Origin: Arthrobacter sp. V1I9 | GTDB taxonomy: Bacteria > Actinomycetota > Actinomycetes > Actinomycetales > Micrococcaceae | Length of the DNA stretch: 64,000 nucleotides | Assembly (NCBI RefSeq): GCF_030817075.1 | Contig: NZ_JAUSYU010000001.1 | Span: 2,976,001 to 3,040,000 of the forward strand | Direction: 5' to 3' | Part shown: piece by piece, positions 1 through 8,627 of the stretch | How the letters are laid out: each line of letters begins with the position of its first letter | Numbering within the stretch: the stretch's first letter is position 1 | Translations under genes and position numbers: made by a program | Notes under the pieces: model-generated | What the model was told of the DNA's origin: nothing | The model's database searches: none | What the model saw: the letters and a program-made list of their open reading frames with translations, nothing else

Positions 1-1407
1 AGGTTGACGTCGTCGTCCGGGTTAACCAGGACACGAAGGTAGGCGAGGGCGTCCTTGATCTCCTTGCGTTCGTAGAAGCGCGTGCCGCCCACCACCTTGT
101 ACGGCAGGCCAACCCGGACCAGCACGTCTTCGATGGAGCGGGACTGGGCGTTGGTGCGGTAGAAGATGGCGACATCCCCGGGACGGAGGTTGTCCTCATC
201 CTGGAGGCGGTCAATCTCCTTGGCAATGAACTGGGCCTCGTCATGCTCGTTCTCGCCGACGTAGCCGACGATCTTGTGGCCGTCACCTTCCGCCGTCCAC
301 AGCCGTTTCTCGGGACGGTTGGGGTTGCGCGAAATAACGGAGTTGGCCGCACTCAGGATGTTCTGCGTGGAGCGATAGTTTTGCTCCAGTTTGATGGTCC
401 GCGCCTCGGGGTAGTCCTTTTCGAACTCCACGATGTTCCGGATGTCCGCGCCGCGGAAAGCGTAAATGGACTGGTCCGAGTCGCCCACAACTGTGAGCTC
501 GGATGCTCCGGGACCTTCCCCCACAATTTCGCGGACCAAAGCGTACTGCGCGTGGTTGGTGTCCTGGTATTCGTCCACCAGGACATGCCGGAACCGGCGG
601 CGGTAGGACTCGGCGAGCGCCGGGAAGGCCCGGAACATGTAGACGGTCTCCGCGATGAGGTCGTCGAAGTCCATGGCGTTGGCCTGGCGCAGCCGCTGGG
701 TGTAGCCCTTGAAAACCTCGGCTACCGCCTGGTCGAAAGGATCGTTGTAGTTCGCCGAGGAAGCGTACGAGTCAGCATCGATGAGTTCATTCTTCAATGC
801 GGAAATCTTGTGCTGGATGGCCTTGGGCGCAAACTTCTTGGGATCCAGGTCCAGTGCCTTCGACACCTGCGTGACCAGCCGGAGGGAGTCCGCGGAGTCG
901 TAGATGGAGAAGTTCGATTTCAGCCCTACGTTGGCGGCTTCCTGCCGCAGGATGCGGACACAGGACGAGTGGAAAGTGGAAATCCACATGATCTTCGCGC
1001 GGCCACCCACCAGCACTTCAATACGTTCCCGCATTTCCGCGGCGGCCTTGTTGGTGAAGGTGATGGCGAGGATTTCGCCGTGGTGGGCACGACCGGTGGC
1101 AATGAGGTAGGCAATCCTATTACTGAGCACCCGGGTTTTACCCGACCCGGCGCCGGCCACGATCAGCAGCGCCGGGCCAGTATGCTTAACTGCTTCCTCC
1201 TGCTGGGGGTTCAAACCCTCCAGGAGCTGTGCGGCATCCAGGCGGTGGCCTCGGTGGCCCTGCCCTTCCGGAGCCCGGTCCACACGGACACTGCCGCCCG
1301 TTCCCGGAGCCGCAGCTACGCCTTCCGAAGGCGATTTGGTGCGGGCAGCGGCGGCGGGAGCGGCTTTGAAAGGTCCGTCAGAGTACGGGTCAAACAACAT
1401 ATCCATG
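1..1407 (-). CDS. pcrA: ATP-dependent DNA helicase PcrA/UvrD (partial, C-terminus outside window)
   Basis: Superfamily 1A 3'-5' DNA helicase acting in repair and in clearing replication blocks. The first 469 residues are present and the frame runs off the window edge. Visible motifs: Walker A AGAGSGKT (about residues 84-91), motif Ia AITFTNKAAAEM, Walker B VDEYQDTN, motif III GDSDQSIYAFRGA and motif IV QNYRST. About 55 residues of low-complexity Ala/Gly/Arg sequence precede the first helicase motif, longer than in many PcrA proteins. The ATG at 1407 starts MDMLFDPY; no strong ribosome-binding site precedes it. The phosphatase gene upstream on the same strand ends 77 bases away, so the two may be co-transcribed. 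The family is certain; the PcrA name rests on the actinobacterial domain layout. Confidence 0.95.
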
Positions 1408-1484
1408 ATGCCTACAAGTCTAGGCGGTGGGGCCGACACCCACTTCCAGCCTGTGGATTACGTGGCCAGGATTACCCCGACTTT

Positions 1485-2315
1485 CTAGGCCACTGAGCCC
1501 GACTCCAGTGCCGCACGCAGCTCGCGTACCGCCGTGGTGCCTCCTGCCATGAACCACTCCAGGCCGTTGACGCGGACGGTGTCCACAGCCCCGCCGGCCG
1601 CACGGACAATTGCTTTGCCCGGCAGCCAGTCCCACTCCGGGCAGCTGTGCTGGAACCAGCATCCGAGCTGCCCGTCGGCTACCCGGGCGAGGTCGCAGGA
1701 GCCCGAGCCAAGCATGCGCAGGGCGGCGGCCGAGGTGGCAGCGGCGTGCCAGGGCATTGCACAGAGTGGGTCCATCAGCCAGCTGGGGTGGATGTACGTG
1801 GCCGCGCCAAGCTCAGCCACGGCAGTACTGTTCCGCGCACCCCTGTGATCGCGGAACACCGTCAGCGGCTCACCGTTCAAGGTGGCGGGATGCGCACTGC
1901 CCCCGAGCCAGAGCTTGTCCTCCTCCGGCTGGAAGATGGCACCGAGCACCACATCCGAGGAGTCCTTCAAAGCGATGGCCGAGCACCAGTACGTGGAGCC
2001 GTGCAGGAAGTTGTAGGTGCCGTCCACGGGATCGATGACCCACGTGCGGCCGCTGGTCCCCAGCACCGAGGCGCCCTCCTCCCCCACAATGCCGTCTTCC
2101 GGCCGGCAGCGCTGCAGCTGCTCCAGGACGTATGCCTCTGCAGCATGGTCAGCTGCGGTCACAACGTCGGAAACTGAGGTTTTCTGCTCGGACTGCAGGC
2201 CCGCCATCCGCATCAGCAGCGCCAGTTGCCCGGCTTCGCGGACCAGGGCTGCCGCCAGCTGGTAGTCGTCCAGGGAGGGGTCAAGTTCAACAGCGCTGTG
2301 CCGGCCAATGGTCAT
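1485..2315 (-). CDS. Inositol monophosphatase family protein
   Basis: Mg2+-dependent sugar-phosphate phosphatase of the IMPase/FBPase superfamily, 276 residues, full length. The metal-binding signature is present: GEE near residues 78-80, DPVDGT near 95-100 (where the first and third Asp bind metal) and an EWDW segment near 225 for the last Asp. In actinobacteria such proteins act on inositol phosphate, histidinol phosphate (HisN) or PAP (CysQ); the sequence alone does not decide the substrate. Its ATG lies only 32 bases from the start of the divergent membrane-protein gene, so the two promoters must overlap. It reads towards pcrA. Confidence 0.88.
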   Translation of the reverse strand: MTIGRHSAVELDPSLDDYQLAAALVREAGQLALLMRMAGLQSEQKTSVSDVVTAADHAAEAYVLEQLQRCRPEDGIVGEEGASVLGTSGRTWVIDPVDGTYNFLHGSTYWCSAIALKDSSDVVLGAIFQPEEDKLWLGGSAHPATLNGEPLTVFRDHRGARNSTAVAELGAATYIHPSWLMDPLCAMPWHAAATSAAALRMLGSGSCDLARVADGQLGCWFQHSCPEWDWLPGKAIVRAAGGAVDTVRVNGLEWFMAGGTTAVRELRAALESGSVA

Positions 2316-2347
2316 GGCTTCAGTTTATGGGGCGGGATAATGGTGGC

Positions 2348-2980
2348 ATGGCCAAAACCCCTGCCCAGCGGATCAAGAAGCACGGCTCCAAGGCGGTTGT
2401 ACCGCAGCACCACCTCCTGCCGGTGGTCAACCCCACCACCGCGCGGACGCCGCAGAAAGCCGAAAGCAACGGCAATCTCATCCTGATCGCCGGCGTGGTG
2501 GCCAGCCTGTTCCTGTTCTGGTACCTGCACCTGCTGACCCTGGACCAGCTGCGGCAGCTCTCCGGCGGGTTTGCCATGCCGGACTCACTGATCGGCGGGT
2601 TTGATCCTGCCTACGTCAGCCAGTTGCACTCCGCCATGGACGGCGACGCGCGCGGCCAGCTCAACTACGTCCACAAAACGGCCGGCACCCTGTTCCCGCT
2701 GATCTTCGGGTTCACGTGGCTGCTGCTGATAGGGACCAACGTGGCACGGAAGACTCTGCGCTGGGCGCTCTGGGCGTTCCCCCTGCTGTTTGTGGTGGTC
2801 CGGCTCTGGGGCAACGCGGCCATCGACGGCATGCTGGCAGCGGGAACGCCCGACGCCGGCCAGATCGCCCTGGCCTCAGGCCTCACGGTGGCCGGCTGGA
2901 CACTGCTGATCCTCAGCCTGCTGGCGGGGGCTGCTGCGGTGTTCCTGCGGGCGCGGAAGCCTAAAGACGCTCAGGCCTGA
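2348..2980 (+). CDS. Four-helix membrane protein of unknown function
   Basis: A 210-residue protein with a basic N-terminus (MAKTPAQRIKKHG) and four predicted membrane helices: about residues 38-58, 110-130, 135-155 and 170-200. The loop between helices 1 and 2 is about 50 residues and probably extracytoplasmic. No enzymatic motif was recognised. The ATG at 2348 has a GGCGGGA sequence ten bases upstream; an in-frame ATG at 2327 would add seven residues but lacks a ribosome-binding site. It is divergent from the phosphatase gene and convergent with the DUF998 gene. Confidence 0.75.
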   Translation: MAKTPAQRIKKHGSKAVVPQHHLLPVVNPTTARTPQKAESNGNLILIAGVVASLFLFWYLHLLTLDQLRQLSGGFAMPDSLIGGFDPAYVSQLHSAMDGDARGQLNYVHKTAGTLFPLIFGFTWLLLIGTNVARKTLRWALWAFPLLFVVVRLWGNAAIDGMLAAGTPDAGQIALASGLTVAGWTLLILSLLAGAAAVFLRARKPKDAQA

Positions 2981-3008
2981 AGACGGGGAAGGTTAGGGAC
3001 GGTGAAGC

Positions 3009-3776
3009 CTAAAGCGTCTGCCCGGCAGCTGCAGCGGCGCGGACCTGCCTCCGGTGCCGGTGCACCCGCTGTGCGATGACCAGCCCGGCGGTGGCCATTC
3101 CCACCGTAATGGGGTAGCCCATAAGCCGCTCCAAAGTTCCCGGCTCCGGTATGGCCATGCGGGTCAGCCCGCCGGTTACCAGGGCGGCAGTGGATACGGT
3201 GCCGCAGGCAAGGATGAGCCAGGCCATGGCGGTTTTCCGCAGCCAGAGGATCCCCAGGACCAGCAGGGCTGCTGCCCCGGTGATGAAGTACATGACGGCG
3301 CCGGCATAGTGCCAGCCGGAGCCGGCGTCCTCGGGCACCAGTCCAACGATGACGGTTCCGGCTCCCGCCGTCCCGGTCAGCACCCGCACAGCGGCGGCGG
3401 CCAGCCAAGGAATCCGCCGGCCCGGCTGCCCAGTGGCACCGGCAATGGCAGCCACCCGCAGCAGCCCGGAACTCAGGAGCAGCGCGCCCAGCAACATCCC
3501 CAGCCCCTGGACCACAAACGAGGCATTCATCAGCCAGTTCAGCGGGGAACAGACCTCCCGGCCATCAAATGTGCCGCAGTTCAAGGCCCCGAGATCGCTG
3601 ATGTAGCCGGTTCGCGGGTCATACGGGCGTGGTCCGGCCCACGCGGCAATAACTGCCGCCTCCGCCGCGAAATACTGCAGCACGCTTAACACCGACCAGG
3701 CACCGATGTACTGCCGGGTGGAAGTGGTGTCCGGAATGAACGCCATTGATCTGGCTGCGGACGGCGCTGAACTCAT
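3009..3776 (-). CDS. DUF998 family membrane protein
   Basis: A 255-residue integral membrane protein with about six hydrophobic segments. The N-terminal part carries the DUF998 hallmarks: a long first helix, then a PYDPRTGYISDLG segment matching the family's S-D-LG motif, then NWLMNASFVVQG before helix 2. Members are uncharacterised bacterial membrane proteins and no substrate can be inferred. The next feature, tRNA-Arg, is on the other strand. The gene is convergent with the four-helix membrane protein, leaving a 28-base gap without a clear terminator. Confidence 0.85.
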   Translation of the reverse strand: MSSAPSAARSMAFIPDTTSTRQYIGAWSVLSVLQYFAAEAAVIAAWAGPRPYDPRTGYISDLGALNCGTFDGREVCSPLNWLMNASFVVQGLGMLLGALLLSSGLLRVAAIAGATGQPGRRIPWLAAAAVRVLTGTAGAGTVIVGLVPEDAGSGWHYAGAVMYFITGAAALLVLGILWLRKTAMAWLILACGTVSTAALVTGGLTRMAIPEPGTLERLMGYPITVGMATAGLVIAQRVHRHRRQVRAAAAAGQTL

Positions 3777-3859
3777 GCCTTGAGCGTAGTACGGCTCCGC
3801 ACCTTGTATGCTTGTATCCGTGTCCGGCCGGACCGGCCTTGCCGATCCATCGGGCGCCC

Positions 3860-3932
3860 GCCCTCGTAGCTCAGTGGATAGAGCACGGCTCTCCTAAAGC
3901 CGGTGTCGTTGGTTCGATTCCAATCGAGGGCA
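3860..3932 (+). tRNA. tRNA-Arg (anticodon CCT)
   Basis: The 73-nt cloverleaf is complete. The acceptor stem is GCCCTCG (3860-3866) with CGAGGGC (3925-3931) and discriminator A at 3932. The D-arm contains AGCTCAGTGGATAGAGC. The anticodon stem CGGCT/AGCCG closes the loop CTCCTAA, giving anticodon CCT, which reads AGG codons. The T-loop is TTCGATT. CCA is not encoded. The coding frame downstream begins two bases after its 3' end. Confidence 0.97.
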
Positions 3933-3933
3933 C

Positions 3934-4413
3934 TTGAACTTTCCTCCCCCGGGGTTCGCACTCCGCGCCTATCTGCTCGGCCCGGCCGCTGCTGCGGAGT
4001 CTGGGCACTGGACCATCCAGCGGGACCTTCTGGACCGGGCAAACGGCACCCGCGGAACCTTTTCCGGCGTCGTACACTTTGTCCAAGCGCACGACGGCGG
4101 CCTGGCCTCGCGCGAGGAAGGCACCATGCGCTGGCCCACCTTCACCGGCCCCGCCTCCCGGGAATACCTGCTGAAGACCACAGACTGCCCGGACGCCCTG
4201 GACGTGTTTTTCCCGGACGGCCGCCCCTTCCACACCATGAGTTTTACGCCTGAGGTTCACCTGGATCAACACTGGTGCGATCCCGACACCTACCGCGTCG
4301 CGTACACCTACGAGGACGAAAACCGCTTCGGTTACAGCTGGGATGTGACGGGGCCGCAGAAGGACCTCCTGCTGACTTCGCGCCTGGTCCGGTATCAAAG
4401 GCAGGACACGTGA
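3934..4413 (+). CDS. DUF6314 family protein
   Basis: A 159-residue soluble protein resembling the actinobacterial DUF6314 family, recognised by a Trp/Arg-rich N-terminal strand pattern (HWTIQRDLLD, then GTRGTFSGVVHF) and a C-terminal segment WDVTGPQKDLLL. Its biochemical role is unknown; the lipocalin-like strand pattern suggests small-molecule binding, which is inference. The only in-frame start before the conserved part is TTG at 3934, two bases after the tRNA 3' end, with an in-frame stop inside the tRNA at 3895. The end overlaps the GTG of the NUDIX gene (GTGA), indicating translational coupling. Confidence 0.75.
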   Translation: MNFPPPGFALRAYLLGPAAAAESGHWTIQRDLLDRANGTRGTFSGVVHFVQAHDGGLASREEGTMRWPTFTGPASREYLLKTTDCPDALDVFFPDGRPFHTMSFTPEVHLDQHWCDPDTYRVAYTYEDENRFGYSWDVTGPQKDLLLTSRLVRYQRQDT

Positions 4414-4832
4414 AGGACCGCATCGTGGTGTCCGCCGTCTGCGTCTTCGACAACACCGGCCGGCTCCTGACCGTGAGGAAGCGCGGAACCTCCATGTTTA
4501 TGCATCCCGGCGGCAAGCCGGAAGCAGGGGAAACCGCGGGACAAACAGCGGCCCGGGAACTGGCCGAAGAGGTGGGGATCGTCGTCGATCCGCGCGAGCT
4601 GCAGCTGATGGGGGTTTGGATCGCGGACGCCGCCAACGAGGCCGCCACCGATATCGAGGCCACCGTCTTCCTGGCGCCGGGCACCTGGGAGGCCCATCCG
4701 TCCGCCGAAATTGCGGAAATCCGGTGGCTGGATCTGGATGGCGAACTGCCCGCGGACCTCGCCCCGCTGCTGACGGACCATATCCTTCCGGAACTGGCTG
4801 CCAGGCCTGCAGGCGCCCGGCCCGAAGGCTAG
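4410..4832 (+). CDS. NUDIX hydrolase
   Basis: A 140-residue nucleoside-diphosphate-linked-X hydrolase. The Nudix box is intact around residues 33-55: GGKPEAGE, then RELAEEVGI, with the catalytic glutamates of the REXXEE helix. The start is GTG at 4410, overlapping the upstream stop (GTGA), and gives the usual family start VKDRIVVSAVCVF. The substrate cannot be read from the sequence. The gene ends on a CTAG in which its TAG overlaps the TAG of the convergent ABC exporter on the other strand, so the two coding regions share four bases. Confidence 0.93.
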   Translation: MKDRIVVSAVCVFDNTGRLLTVRKRGTSMFMHPGGKPEAGETAGQTAARELAEEVGIVVDPRELQLMGVWIADAANEAATDIEATVFLAPGTWEAHPSAEIAEIRWLDLDGELPADLAPLLTDHILPELAARPAGARPEG

Positions 4833-6742
4833 AACTCCGGCACTGCTTCCTGGGCGACTGCTGTCGCCTCGGCAAACTGCGTTCGGTACAGCTCCGCGTA
4901 GCGGCCTTCGGCAGCCAGCAGTTCGTTGTGGGTCCCGCGTTCCACAATCCGGCCGTCCTCCACCACCAGGATCGCATCAGCGGCACGAACGGTGGACAAA
5001 CGGTGTGCAATCATGACGGCGGTACGCCCCTCGAGCGCGGCACCCAGGGCAGCCTGTACGGCAGCTTCGTTAGTGGAGTCGAGCGCCGCTGTCGCCTCAT
5101 CCAGGATGACCACGCGGGGCTGGGCGATGAGCAGCCGGGCAATGGTGAGCCGCTGGCGCTCACCGCCGGACAGCCGGTAGCCCCGTTCACCCACCACCGT
5201 TTCCAGCCCGTCAGGCAGGGAGCGGATCATGGCTTCGAGCCGGGCCTGCCGGATCGCTTCCCACATGTCCTCGTCCGTGGCGTCCGGCCTGGCGAGCCGC
5301 AGGTTGGAGGCGATGGTTTCGTGGAAGAGGTGGCCATCCTGGGTCACCATGCCCAGCGTGTCCCGGAGGGAGTCGAAGGTGGCGTCGCGCAGGTCCAGCC
5401 CGGTGCCGGGCGCGGTACCGCCCAGGCGCACCGCGCCGGAGTCCACGTCGTAAAGCCGGGCCAGCAGCTGGGCGACGGTCGATTTGCCGGCGCCGGAGGA
5501 TCCCACCAGCGCCACCGTCTGTCCGGGCTCCACCCGGAAGCTGATACCGTGCAGCACTTCTTCCCCGCCCCGGGTGTCCAGGGTGGACACCTCCTCCAGG
5601 GACGCCAGTGAAACCTTGTCCGCGGAGGGGTAGGCGAAGCGGACGTTGTCGAACTCCACGGACACCGGACCGGCCGGAACCGGCACGGCGTCCGGTTTCT
5701 GCTGGATGAGGGGTTTGAGGTCCAGGATTTCGAAAACGCGCTCGAAGCTGACCAGAGCGCTCATGATTTCCACGCGGGCGTTTGAAAGTGCCGTCAGCGG
5801 AGCGTAGAGCCGGGTGAGCAGCAGGGCCAGCACCACAACGTCGCCCGCCGCGAGTTGCCCGGTGATGGCGAACCAGCCGCCCAGCCCGTACACGAGGGCG
5901 AGGGCAAGCGCGGACACCAGCGTCAGGGCCGTCACGAAGGTGAACTGCAGCATGGCGGTCCGAACGCCGATGTCGCGGACGCGGCCGGCGCGGACAGCGA
6001 ATTCCCGGGATTCCTCGTCCGGGCGGCCGAAAAGCTTAACCAGGGTGGCGCCGGGGGCCGAGAAGCGCTCGGTCATCTGGGTGCCCATTTCGGCGTTGTG
6101 CTCCGCCGCCTCACGGCGCAGGTCAGCAAGTTTGGAACCCATCCGCCGCGCAGGGAGAAGGAAGATCGGCAACAGGATCATGGCCAGGACCGTCACCTGC
6201 CAGGAGGTGCCCAGCATCACGATGAGCGTGAGGATCAGGGCCACCACGTTGCTGACCACACCGGACAGGGTGCCGGCGAACGCGGACTGGGCACCGATAA
6301 CATCGTTGTTCAGCCTGCTGACCAGGGCTCCGGTGCGGGTCCGGGTGAAGAAGGCGATGGGCATCTTCTGCACGTGGTCAAAGACGCGGGTGCGCAGGTC
6401 CACGATCACACCCTCGCCGATGGTGGAGGAGAGCCAGCGGCTCACCAGGCCCAGGCCCGCTTCGGCCACGGCCACGACGGCGATGAGCACGGCCAGGCGG
6501 AACACCTCCTCCGCGGCGGCCTTGGCCACGATGGCGTCCACCACCTGCCCTGCCAGGACGGGGGTGGCCACGGCGAGGAATGCCATCACAATGGACAACG
6601 CCACAAAGGCAATCAGCCTGGCGCGGTGGGGCCGGGCAAAACCCAGGACGCGCTTCAACGTGGCTTTGGAGAAGGGTTGGGAACCGCTCTTGGCCCGGGT
6701 GATCTTGTACAGGGAGTTCCAGGCCACCCCTTCCATGCTCAT
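4829..6742 (-). CDS. ABC exporter, fused permease and ATPase (MsbA/LmrA type)
   Basis: A 637-residue half-transporter that should homodimerise in the cytoplasmic membrane to export lipids or hydrophobic compounds. The N-terminal transmembrane domain (about residues 40-320) has six helices and is followed by the ATPase domain: Walker A GSSGAGKST, Q-loop MVTQDGHLFHE, signature LSGGERQR, Walker B VVILDEATAALD and switch His in AHRLST. The ATG at 6742 overlaps the stop of the upstream ABC-F gene (ATGA), so expression would normally be coupled to that broken gene. The substrate is unknown; pairing with an ABC-F gene suggests antibiotic or stress defence, which is inference. Confidence 0.93.
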   Translation of the reverse strand: MSMEGVAWNSLYKITRAKSGSQPFSKATLKRVLGFARPHRARLIAFVALSIVMAFLAVATPVLAGQVVDAIVAKAAAEEVFRLAVLIAVVAVAEAGLGLVSRWLSSTIGEGVIVDLRTRVFDHVQKMPIAFFTRTRTGALVSRLNNDVIGAQSAFAGTLSGVVSNVVALILTLIVMLGTSWQVTVLAMILLPIFLLPARRMGSKLADLRREAAEHNAEMGTQMTERFSAPGATLVKLFGRPDEESREFAVRAGRVRDIGVRTAMLQFTFVTALTLVSALALALVYGLGGWFAITGQLAAGDVVVLALLLTRLYAPLTALSNARVEIMSALVSFERVFEILDLKPLIQQKPDAVPVPAGPVSVEFDNVRFAYPSADKVSLASLEEVSTLDTRGGEEVLHGISFRVEPGQTVALVGSSGAGKSTVAQLLARLYDVDSGAVRLGGTAPGTGLDLRDATFDSLRDTLGMVTQDGHLFHETIASNLRLARPDATDEDMWEAIRQARLEAMIRSLPDGLETVVGERGYRLSGGERQRLTIARLLIAQPRVVILDEATAALDSTNEAAVQAALGAALEGRTAVMIAHRLSTVRAADAILVVEDGRIVERGTHNELLAAEGRYAELYRTQFAEATAVAQEAVPEF

Positions 6743-8383
6743 TGCTGCTGCTCCTCTACCGTTCCGTTCTCCACATTCCAACGTACATCCAGCCGCACGT
6801 TTTCCAGCAGCCTGCGGTCGTGCGTCACCAGGAGCAGGGCGCCGTCGTAGCTTTCCAGCGCCTCCTCAAGCTGTTCGATGGCCGGGAGGTCAAGATGGTT
6901 GGTTGGCTCGTCGAGAACCAGCAGGTTCACCCCGCGCGCCTGCAGCAGGGCCAAAGCAGCCCGGGTCCGCTCGCCCGGGGACAGTGAATCAACGGTCCGT
7001 GCCGTGTGGTCCGCCTTGAGGCCGAACTTGGCGAGCAGGGTTCGGACCTCGGCCGGGTTCAGGTCCACCAGGACGGCCTCGACGGCGTCAGCCAGGGCGA
7101 GGTGGCCCGCCAGGAGCCCGCGGGCCTGGTCGATTTCGCCGACGGCCACCGAAGCGCCCATGGCTGCGTTGCCGGACTCCGGTGCCAGGTCACCCAAAAG
7201 CAGGCGCAGCAGGGTGGACTTGCCGGCGCCGTTGGGACCCGTAATGCCGATCCGCTCCCCCGCATTGAGCTGAAGGTTGACCGGACCGAGGGTGAAATTG
7301 CCCTGCCGCACCACAGCATCGCGGAGGGTTGCCACCACGGCGCTTGAGCGCGGCGCCTTGCCAATGGAGAACTGGAGCTGCCATTCCTTCCGGGGCTCCT
7401 CCACCACATCCAGCCGGGCGATCCGTGATTCCATCTGCCGTACCTTCTGCGCCTGCTTCTCGGATGACTCGGTGCTGGCGGCGCGGCGGATCTTGTCGTT
7501 ATCCGGGCTTTTCTTCAGTGGCGTTCCGAACGCCCTGGGAGCTCCACTCGCGCTGCGTGCGCGCCCTGGACACCAGGTCCGCCTTGGTAGACGCGAACTC
7601 CTCAAACTTCTCGCGCGCGTGCCGCCGCGCCACTGCACGTTCTTCCAGGAAGGCGTCATAGCCGCCGTCGTAAACGGCTACGGAGTTCTGCGCCAGGTCC
7701 AGTTCCACCACCGTGGTGACGCAGCGGGCCAGGAACTCCCGGTCGTGGCTTACCAGCACAGCCCCGCCGCGCAGTCCGCGGACAAAGTCCTCGAGTTTCG
7801 CAAGTCCGGCCAGGTCAAGATCGTTGGTGGGCTCGTCCAAGAGGACGACGTCGAACCGGCTGAGCAGCAGGGCTGCGAGCGCCACGCGTGCCGCCTGGCC
7901 GCCGGACAAACCCGTCATGTGGGCGTCGGCACCCGTTTCGAGGCCCAGATCGGCAAGGACGGCGGGAATGCGGTCGTCCAGGTCCGCGGCGCCTGAAGCC
8001 ATCCAGCGGTCAAAAGCCAGTGCGTAGGCGTCATCGGCTCCAGGCGCGCCGGATCCCAGCGCCTCTGCGGTGGACTCCATCTCTGCTGTGGCCTGGGCGC
8101 AGCCGGTCCGCCGGGCAATGTAGGCAGCCACCGTTTCGCCGGGAACACGCTCGTGCTCCTGGGGAAGCCAGCCCACAAAGGCGTCAGCGGGAGCAAGGCT
8201 TACGGTCCCGCCCTGCGGCTGGTCGACGCCGGCAAGCAGGCGCAGCAGGGTGGACTTCCCGGCGCCGTTGGCCCCCACAACACCCACAACATCACCGGGC
8301 GCGACGGTGAGGGAAAGTTCGGAGAAGAGCAGCCGGTGGTCGTGACCGCCGGAAACATCCTTCGCAACGAGGGTCGCAGTCAT
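6739..8383 (-). pseudogene. ABC-F ATPase, split by a single-base frameshift
   Basis: A tandem-ATPase ABC-F protein without membrane domains; such proteins act on the ribosome in antibiotic protection or translation. The 5' part (8383 to 7499) carries Walker A GANGAGKST, signature LSGGQAAR and Walker B VVLLDEPTNDLD, then the linker to REWSSQGVRNA before ending at a frame-shifted stop. The 3' part (about 7517 to 6739) continues in another frame with KKSPDNDKIRR, Walker A GPNGAGKST, signature LSPGERTR and Walker B LLVLDEPTNHLD. Removing the base at 7518 restores a continuous frame (RNAMKKSPDNDK), giving about 548 residues. Both ATPase halves look undamaged, so this is a recent lesion or a sequence error. 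The stop overlaps the exporter start. Confidence 0.85.
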
Positions 8384-8480
8384 GGATCCATCCTTTCACC
8401 GGAGCGCGCAGCAGGTCTGGCGCCTTTCGGCCCGCAAAGCCTCTGCATTCCGTCAGGAGGACGGCGCCCGGAGCCCGGAC

Positions 8481-8531
8481 ATAAAAGAACCCGCTGGTCC
8501 GGACTTGGGGGGTGTACGGACCAACGGGCTC
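8481..8531 (-). terminator. Intrinsic terminator in ABC-F leader (candidate attenuator)
   Basis: On the minus strand GAGCCCGUUGGUCCG (8531-8517) pairs over 15 positions with CGGACCAGCGGGUUC (8501-8487), then UUUUAU follows. Two pairs are G-U wobbles on this strand and would be A-C mismatches on the other, so the helix belongs to the ABC-F transcript. It lies about 100 bases upstream of the ABC-F start. A downstream CGGGCUC can pair with the first arm as an antiterminator. Confidence 0.65.
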
Positions 8532-8539
8532 GACCATCA

Positions 8540-8569
8540 AGCATAGTCGAATCAGGGGTGCGGGTAAAA
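8540..8569 (-). promoter_or_regulatory. Candidate promoter for ABC-F operon
   Basis: On the minus strand a -35-like TTTTAC (8569-8564) is separated by 18 bases from a -10-like TATGCT (8545-8540), placing transcription start near 8533, just before the terminator hairpin. The -35 overlaps one of two TAAAATCG direct repeats. Prediction from sequence only. Confidence 0.4.
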
Positions 8570-8597
8570 TCGGCGGGAAAGCGGCAGGCTAAAATCG
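8565..8597. repeat. Twin TAAAATCG direct repeats between divergent genes
   Basis: TAAAATCG occurs at 8565-8572 and 8590-8597, 25 bases start to start, between the ABC-F gene and the divergent HTH gene. One copy overlaps the candidate ABC-F -35 box. They may bind the neighbouring HTH protein; this is inference. Confidence 0.4.
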
Positions 8598-8627
8598 ACA
8601 AACCATCCTTTCTGCAGAAAGCCGTCC

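Noticed and set aside
2958..3020. Repeated AGCCTAAAG segments between convergent genes
   Set aside because: Only two short similar copies without a stable stem or T-run; not a convincing terminator or repeat.
7499..7530. Programmed +1 frameshift in the ABC-F gene
   Set aside because: No slippery codon or early stop at the shift position and ABC-F genes are not known to use recoding; a mutation or error is simpler. Kept as a test in the findings.
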